Of a stretch of 64,000 nucleotides of DNA, positions 60,496 to 64,000 are shown one piece after another. The first letter of the stretch is position 1. Each line of letters opens with the position of its first letter. The DNA is taken from the NCBI GenBank assembly GCA_024635655.1, contig JAGXIL010000007.1, positions 1 through 64,000 of the forward strand, given 5' to 3'. Both the position numbers and the translations under genes were made by a program. The stretch comes from Gillisia sp. (GTDB taxonomy: Bacteria > Bacteroidota > Bacteroidia > Flavobacteriales > Flavobacteriaceae). The notes under the pieces were generated by a model. The model had not been told where the DNA came from. It saw only the letters and a program-made list of their open reading frames with translations, and did no database searches.

Positions 60496-60948
60496 ATGTT
60501 ACATAACAAAACCGAAGTTTACTACAAGTGTATTGCAGAAGTAGATGATCTCATTAAAAAATATCAGGAAAAAATGGATAATATCAAAGAATCCATGGAA
60601 GCCAATGATGTGCATACAGATTATGATGAAGAAGGAAGTAAGGGGCAGCTGCTCGGGGATTTTGAACGCTATGCTACCCATTTGGACCATGCGCGCAATA
60701 TGAAAGAAAAACTTTCCCGGGTAGACAAAGACAAGTATAGCGAGGAAATAAGATTTGGAAGCCTTATAGAAACAAAAAAGGCTTATTATTTCATTGTTGC
60801 TCCTATAGGTAAGGTTTCTATGGACGACGGTAGCATAGTACAGGCAATCTCTACAGAGGCACCAATCTTTGAAAAATTAGAAGGAAAAAGGAAAGGTGAC
60901 ACCTTTACCTTAAATGACGAAGATATAGAGATCCTGGATGTTCATTGA
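60496..60948 (+). CDS. GreA/GreB-like transcription elongation factor
   Basis: This 150-residue protein has an N-terminal coiled coil (EVDDLIKKYQEKMDNIKESM, then GDFERYATHLDHARNMKEKL) and a C-terminal FKBP-like domain. The latter contains IRFGSLIETKKAYYFIVAPI and VQAISTEAPIFEKLEGKRKG then DTFTLNDEDIEI, the GreA/B C-domain with the S.. SP-like turn. The coiled coil is shorter than GreA's and lacks an obvious acidic tip pair; DE in YDEEGSKGQ could substitute. It may bind RNA polymerase without cleavage activity. It is divergent from the SatD-like gene and lies convergent to the PgpH-type gene with no gap. Confidence 0.8.
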   Translation: MLHNKTEVYYKCIAEVDDLIKKYQEKMDNIKESMEANDVHTDYDEEGSKGQLLGDFERYATHLDHARNMKEKLSRVDKDKYSEEIRFGSLIETKKAYYFIVAPIGKVSMDDGSIVQAISTEAPIFEKLEGKRKGDTFTLNDEDIEILDVH

Positions 60949-62994
60949 TCATTCAGGGTATTCTACCCGTAGATGAAATATATTTTTAAGCTTTTGCTTC
61001 AGAATTTTTTTGATCAATTGGATTTCCTTAAAGGTAATATTGGCATTTAAAAATTGTTCCTCCTCCATTTGCTTGTTAATGATCTTCTCAACAAAATCAT
61101 TGATCTTAGCAGTAGTAGGCTCTTTTAAACTTTTACTGGCTGCTTCTACACTATCACACATCATTAAAATAGCGGTTTCTTTACTAAAAGGAATAGGTCC
61201 GGGGTATCGGAAATCTGCTGCCAATGCAGTTTCATTTTGTTGCTTTTCCTTCATATAAAAGAAATAAACCGTACTGGTTCCGTGATGGGTTCTGATAAAG
61301 TCAATAACCCTGTCAGGTAAATTATTTCGCTTGGCAATTTCAATTCCGGTGATGACGTGGCCAATTATAATTTCGGAACTTTCAGTGGGTGAAAGTTCAT
61401 CGTGGGAATTCACGGAACTGGTTTGATTTTCAGAAAAATATGTTGGATTTTCCATTTTACCAATATCATGGTAGAGAGCCCCTACCCTCACAAGCATAGA
61501 ATTAGCACCAATCTCATTAGCCGCAGCTTCAGCTAAATTTGCTACGTTCAATGAGTGGTGAAAAGTTCCCGGAGCTTTTTCTGAAAGTTCTTTGAGGAGT
61601 CTGGAATTCGTGTCAGAGAGCTCAAGCAAAGACATATCTGAAACAAGTCCGAAGAGTTTTTCGTAAATGTATATTAGCGGTTGCACAAAAAGTGTTGCCA
61701 GGCCTCCGAGAACAAAAGTGAGAAATATTTCAGAATCGAGATCTAAAATATTTCCTTCCTGAATTACAGTAAAGGCAAAATATACGATGATATATACAGA
61801 GGTGATCTGTCCAACAGAAATAAACAAATTCGCCCTCTTATACAATTCAGAAACCGTCAATATTGTGACTATACCCGCAATGATTTGCAGGAACATGTAT
61901 TCATAACTGTTGGGAACAACAAAGCCCAATATAAGAACTGTGATCACGTGGGTAAACAGCCCCAGGCGGGAATCAAAAAATGCCTTTAACGTTAGAGGCA
62001 GAATGGCCAGAGGAACTATATAAACATATCTTGCTTCAAAGTTTGCCACCAGGGTAGTAAGGAACACCATTAAAAGAATATTGAAGAAAATGAACGTGAT
62101 CTTCACATTATTCTCATAAATATCTCTTCTGTATTTCCTTATAAAAAGCAGAAGCATCAATAAAGCCAGGGATACCAGTAAACTGTAACCAAACAGAATC
62201 CAGCTGTAACTGGATTGACTCCATAACTGCGATTCATATTCCTGCTTTAGAGAATTGAGAATATCCAGTTTGACCCCTTCAACGATCTCGCCTTTAGAAA
62301 TTATAATAGTTCCCCTTTCAATACTTCCCCTGGTGTAGGATATAGCATTAAGTTTACTGTCAAGCTCCTTTTGGGTAAAGGAAGCGTCAAAAGTAACATT
62401 GGGTTCAATTACATTGTAAAAAAGTTCAAGAAGTTCAGGTTTAAAATCGGTGAGATTACTACGGTCAATGTTCGTACTTAAGTATTCCGGAATTTCATCC
62501 TGCGAAAAGATCCTTCCTAAAGGAATCTCTTCTGCAATATTTCCACGTTTCAAATAAACAGGTTGATCATCTTCCAGTTGATTATCTTCCTGTTGCACTC
62601 CATACTCATACACTTCATCAATAACAGATTCAGAAAAATTAACAATGGCACTACCTCTTCTGTTTATTATGCTATCTGAAAAGATTTCGTTGATCTGCTC
62701 TTCTGCTTCAGCTTTGACACTTTCAGCAATTGATTGATCGTAATTAAAATAAGCGATATGGTTAGAAATGATCTGATCCTTTTCCCTTACTATTTCATCA
62801 TCTGTCTTGAGAATGGCAAAGTCAAAAGGAGCATAAAGATTCTCATACTGCCAGGGCTTCCCCTTAGTGATCTCGTACTTAAATTTCCCTCCTTTGGGCA
62901 TTAAGTAAACAATAAGAACTGCGGTGAGAATAAATAAAAAGACCTTGTAGAATAAGGCCTGATTTTTATAAAAATTATTAATAAAGTTATTCAT
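60949..62994 (-). CDS. PgpH-type 7TM-HD phosphodiesterase (c-di-AMP degradation)
   Basis: The ATG at 62994 (MNNFINNFYKNQALFYKVFL) was preferred; a longer frame from 63036 has a -7 element inside it. The protein (681 residues) has an N-terminal signal-like segment, an extracellular 7TMR-HDED region (to about 250) and seven membrane segments (270-450). The HD domain shows FHHSLNVANLAEAAANEIG, YHDIGKMENPTYFSEN (HD pair) and HHGTSTVYFFYMKEKQ. Characterised PgpH enzymes degrade cyclic di-AMP and so govern potassium and osmolyte homeostasis. This ties in with the many membrane-stress genes around it. No c-di-AMP cyclase is in the window. Confidence 0.9.
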   Translation of the reverse strand: MNNFINNFYKNQALFYKVFLFILTAVLIVYLMPKGGKFKYEITKGKPWQYENLYAPFDFAILKTDDEIVREKDQIISNHIAYFNYDQSIAESVKAEAEEQINEIFSDSIINRRGSAIVNFSESVIDEVYEYGVQQEDNQLEDDQPVYLKRGNIAEEIPLGRIFSQDEIPEYLSTNIDRSNLTDFKPELLELFYNVIEPNVTFDASFTQKELDSKLNAISYTRGSIERGTIIISKGEIVEGVKLDILNSLKQEYESQLWSQSSYSWILFGYSLLVSLALLMLLLFIRKYRRDIYENNVKITFIFFNILLMVFLTTLVANFEARYVYIVPLAILPLTLKAFFDSRLGLFTHVITVLILGFVVPNSYEYMFLQIIAGIVTILTVSELYKRANLFISVGQITSVYIIVYFAFTVIQEGNILDLDSEIFLTFVLGGLATLFVQPLIYIYEKLFGLVSDMSLLELSDTNSRLLKELSEKAPGTFHHSLNVANLAEAAANEIGANSMLVRVGALYHDIGKMENPTYFSENQTSSVNSHDELSPTESSEIIIGHVITGIEIAKRNNLPDRVIDFIRTHHGTSTVYFFYMKEKQQNETALAADFRYPGPIPFSKETAILMMCDSVEAASKSLKEPTTAKINDFVEKIINKQMEEEQFLNANITFKEIQLIKKILKQKLKNIFHLRVEYPE

Positions 62995-63013
62995 GAACGA
63001 ATTTACTGTTTTC

Positions 63014-63021
63014 CAAAAGTA
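63014..63021 (-). promoter_or_regulatory. -7 promoter element (TACTTTTG) of the PgpH-type gene
   Basis: TACTTTTG on the minus strand matches TAnnTTTG, 19 bp before the chosen ATG. Its position inside the longer frame argues against the upstream start. Confidence 0.45.
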
Positions 63022-63108
63022 AGAAAAAAACATCATGCAGAGGGAAGACCTTGGATTCTTCTTTATAAAATCATTAAATTCGCATAGCAGAAAATAAAAA
63101 AGAGAATC

Positions 63109-64000
63109 ATGAAAGAAGTTGTTATAGTTAGTGCAGCACGAACTCCTATTGGAAGTTTCCTGGGAAGTTTATCTACCGTACCTGCCACAAAATTAGGATC
63201 TATTGCCATAAAAGGGGCTTTAAATAAAATTAATCTGAAACCGGAAATGGTGGATGAAGTGCTTATGGGAAATGTGGTTCAGGCAGGCGTAGGACAGGCA
63301 CCGGCCCGACAAGCTTCATTAGACGCAGGAATACCAGAAACAGTTCCCTGCACTACTGTGAATAAAGTTTGTGCGAGCGGAATGAAAGCTGTGATGCAGG
63401 GCGCCCAATCTATAATGCTTGGCCACTCTCAAATTGTTGTAGCCGGAGGAATGGAAAATATGAGCCTTATTCCACATTATATTCACCTTAGAAGTAGCCA
63501 AAAATTTGGACCTGCAACTATGATAGATGGGATGCAGAGAGATGGTTTGGTAGATGCCTATGATAATAATGCAATGGGTGCCAGCGCAGATCTTTGTGCC
63601 ACTAAATACAATTTCTCACGGGAAGAGCAAGATGCTTACGCCAGGCTATCGTATGAAAGATCTGCAAAAGCCTGGAAAGAGGGAAAATTTGACAACGAAG
63701 TAGTTCCCGTTGAAGTACCACAACGTAAAGGAGATCCCATTATAGTCAAGGAAGACGAAGAGTTCAAAAATGTGAATTTTGAAAAAATGGCAACCTTGCG
63801 TCCGGCCTTTTCCAAAGATGGAACAGTAACCGCCGCTAATGCTTCTACTATAAATGACGGTGCTGCTGCAATAATATTAATGAGCCGGGAAAAAGCTGAG
63901 GAACTTGGTTTAAAAGTTCTGGCAAGTATCAAAGGGTTTGCAGATGCTGCCCAGGAACCAAAATGGTTCACCACTTCACCTGCCAAAGCTTTGCCTAAAG
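63109..64000 (+). CDS. Acetyl-CoA C-acetyltransferase (thiolase), 3' end outside window
   Basis: The ATG at 63109 opens 297 codons to the window end. MKEVVIVSAARTPIGSFLGS is the thiolase N-terminus. VNKVCASGMKA contains the active Cys (about residue 88), and GMENMSLIPHYIHLRSSQKF, MGASADLCATKYNFSREEQD and ANASTINDGAAAIILMS are conserved blocks. The remaining C-terminal His and second Cys lie outside. It condenses or cleaves acetoacetyl-CoA. The start is preceded by GAAAATAAAAAAGAGAATC, a purine-rich leader. AtoB or FadA function cannot be distinguished. Confidence 0.93.
   Translation, partial: MKEVVIVSAARTPIGSFLGSLSTVPATKLGSIAIKGALNKINLKPEMVDEVLMGNVVQAGVGQAPARQASLDAGIPETVPCTTVNKVCASGMKAVMQGAQSIMLGHSQIVVAGGMENMSLIPHYIHLRSSQKFGPATMIDGMQRDGLVDAYDNNAMGASADLCATKYNFSREEQDAYARLSYERSAKAWKEGKFDNEVVPVEVPQRKGDPIIVKEDEEFKNVNFEKMATLRPAFSKDGTVTAANASTINDGAAAIILMSREKAEELGLKVLASIKGFADAAQEPKWFTTSPAKALPK

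Overview
The window looks like a chromosomal piece of a marine or soil member of the Bacteroidota, most likely family Flavobacteriaceae. The evidence is the low G+C content, promoters carrying the Bacteroidota -7 consensus TAnnTTTG instead of sigma70 boxes, start sites without clear Shine-Dalgarno sequences, a type IX secretion (T9SS type B) C-terminal sorting domain, and families typical of the group (SatD-like plus DUF3307 pair, DUF1206, lone Gre-like factor, secreted BLIP/PepSY-like paralogs). No rRNA, tRNA, CRISPR array, intact insertion sequence or prophage was seen. Genus cannot be fixed from sequence alone.

Region 1 (about 0.4-21.6 kb, all minus strand) is a complete Wzx/Wzy-type exopolysaccharide or capsule locus. 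In transcription order it has gmd and fcl (GDP-L-fucose supply), a WcaJ-type initiating sugar-phosphate transferase, the Wza export lipoprotein, the Wzc co-polymerase/tyrosine kinase, the Wzx flippase, a methyltransferase, a NodB-type deacetylase, a Wzy-like polymerase and eight glycosyltransferases (five GT4, one GT2, one GT61, one WecG/TagA/CpsF). A 42-codon remnant of an unidentified gene lies between wzx and wzc. The end of a beta-helix surface protein on the plus strand closes the left edge. An AT-rich stretch of about 1.3 kb with no secure gene (21.6-22.9 kb) precedes the locus and may hold its promoter, a hairpin leader and decayed sequence.

Region 2 (22.9-36.5 kb) is mixed housekeeping: a small lipoprotein, a lactonase-fold lipoprotein, CorA, RecQ, TruA, an SSL2-type helicase, a Crp/Fnr regulator followed by two tandem secreted paralogs, the cysE-cysM pair for cysteine synthesis, a 47-residue Gln/Lys/Asp-rich peptide and an MFS transporter.

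Region 3 (36.5-55.9 kb) is rich in envelope and stress functions: a T9SS type B exported protein, a FUSC membrane protein, two lipoproteins, an alpha/beta hydrolase, a VTT/DedA-like protein, DUF1206, a YqaE/Pmp3 53-mer, a DEAD-box RNA helicase, galE, DUF3817 and two MscS channels, plus an anchored endonuclease/exonuclease/phosphatase-fold enzyme.

Region 4 (55.9-57.0 kb) is a non-coding array of three units of about 305 bp, each starting with the same short palindrome and carrying large hairpins (REP/BIME-like). Region 5 (57.0-64 kb) holds an aldehyde dehydrogenase, a small conserved protein, the SatD-like/DUF3307 operon behind a pair of matching palindromes that look like operators, a Gre-like factor, a PgpH-type 7TM-HD phosphodiesterase and the start of a thiolase.

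The observations I would follow first are the double palindrome upstream of the SatD-like gene, the hairpin-rich repeat array, the set of predicted leaderless transcripts, the gene remnants inside the polysaccharide locus, and the secreted paralog pair behind the Crp/Fnr gene. I did not find a system I can defend as wholly new.
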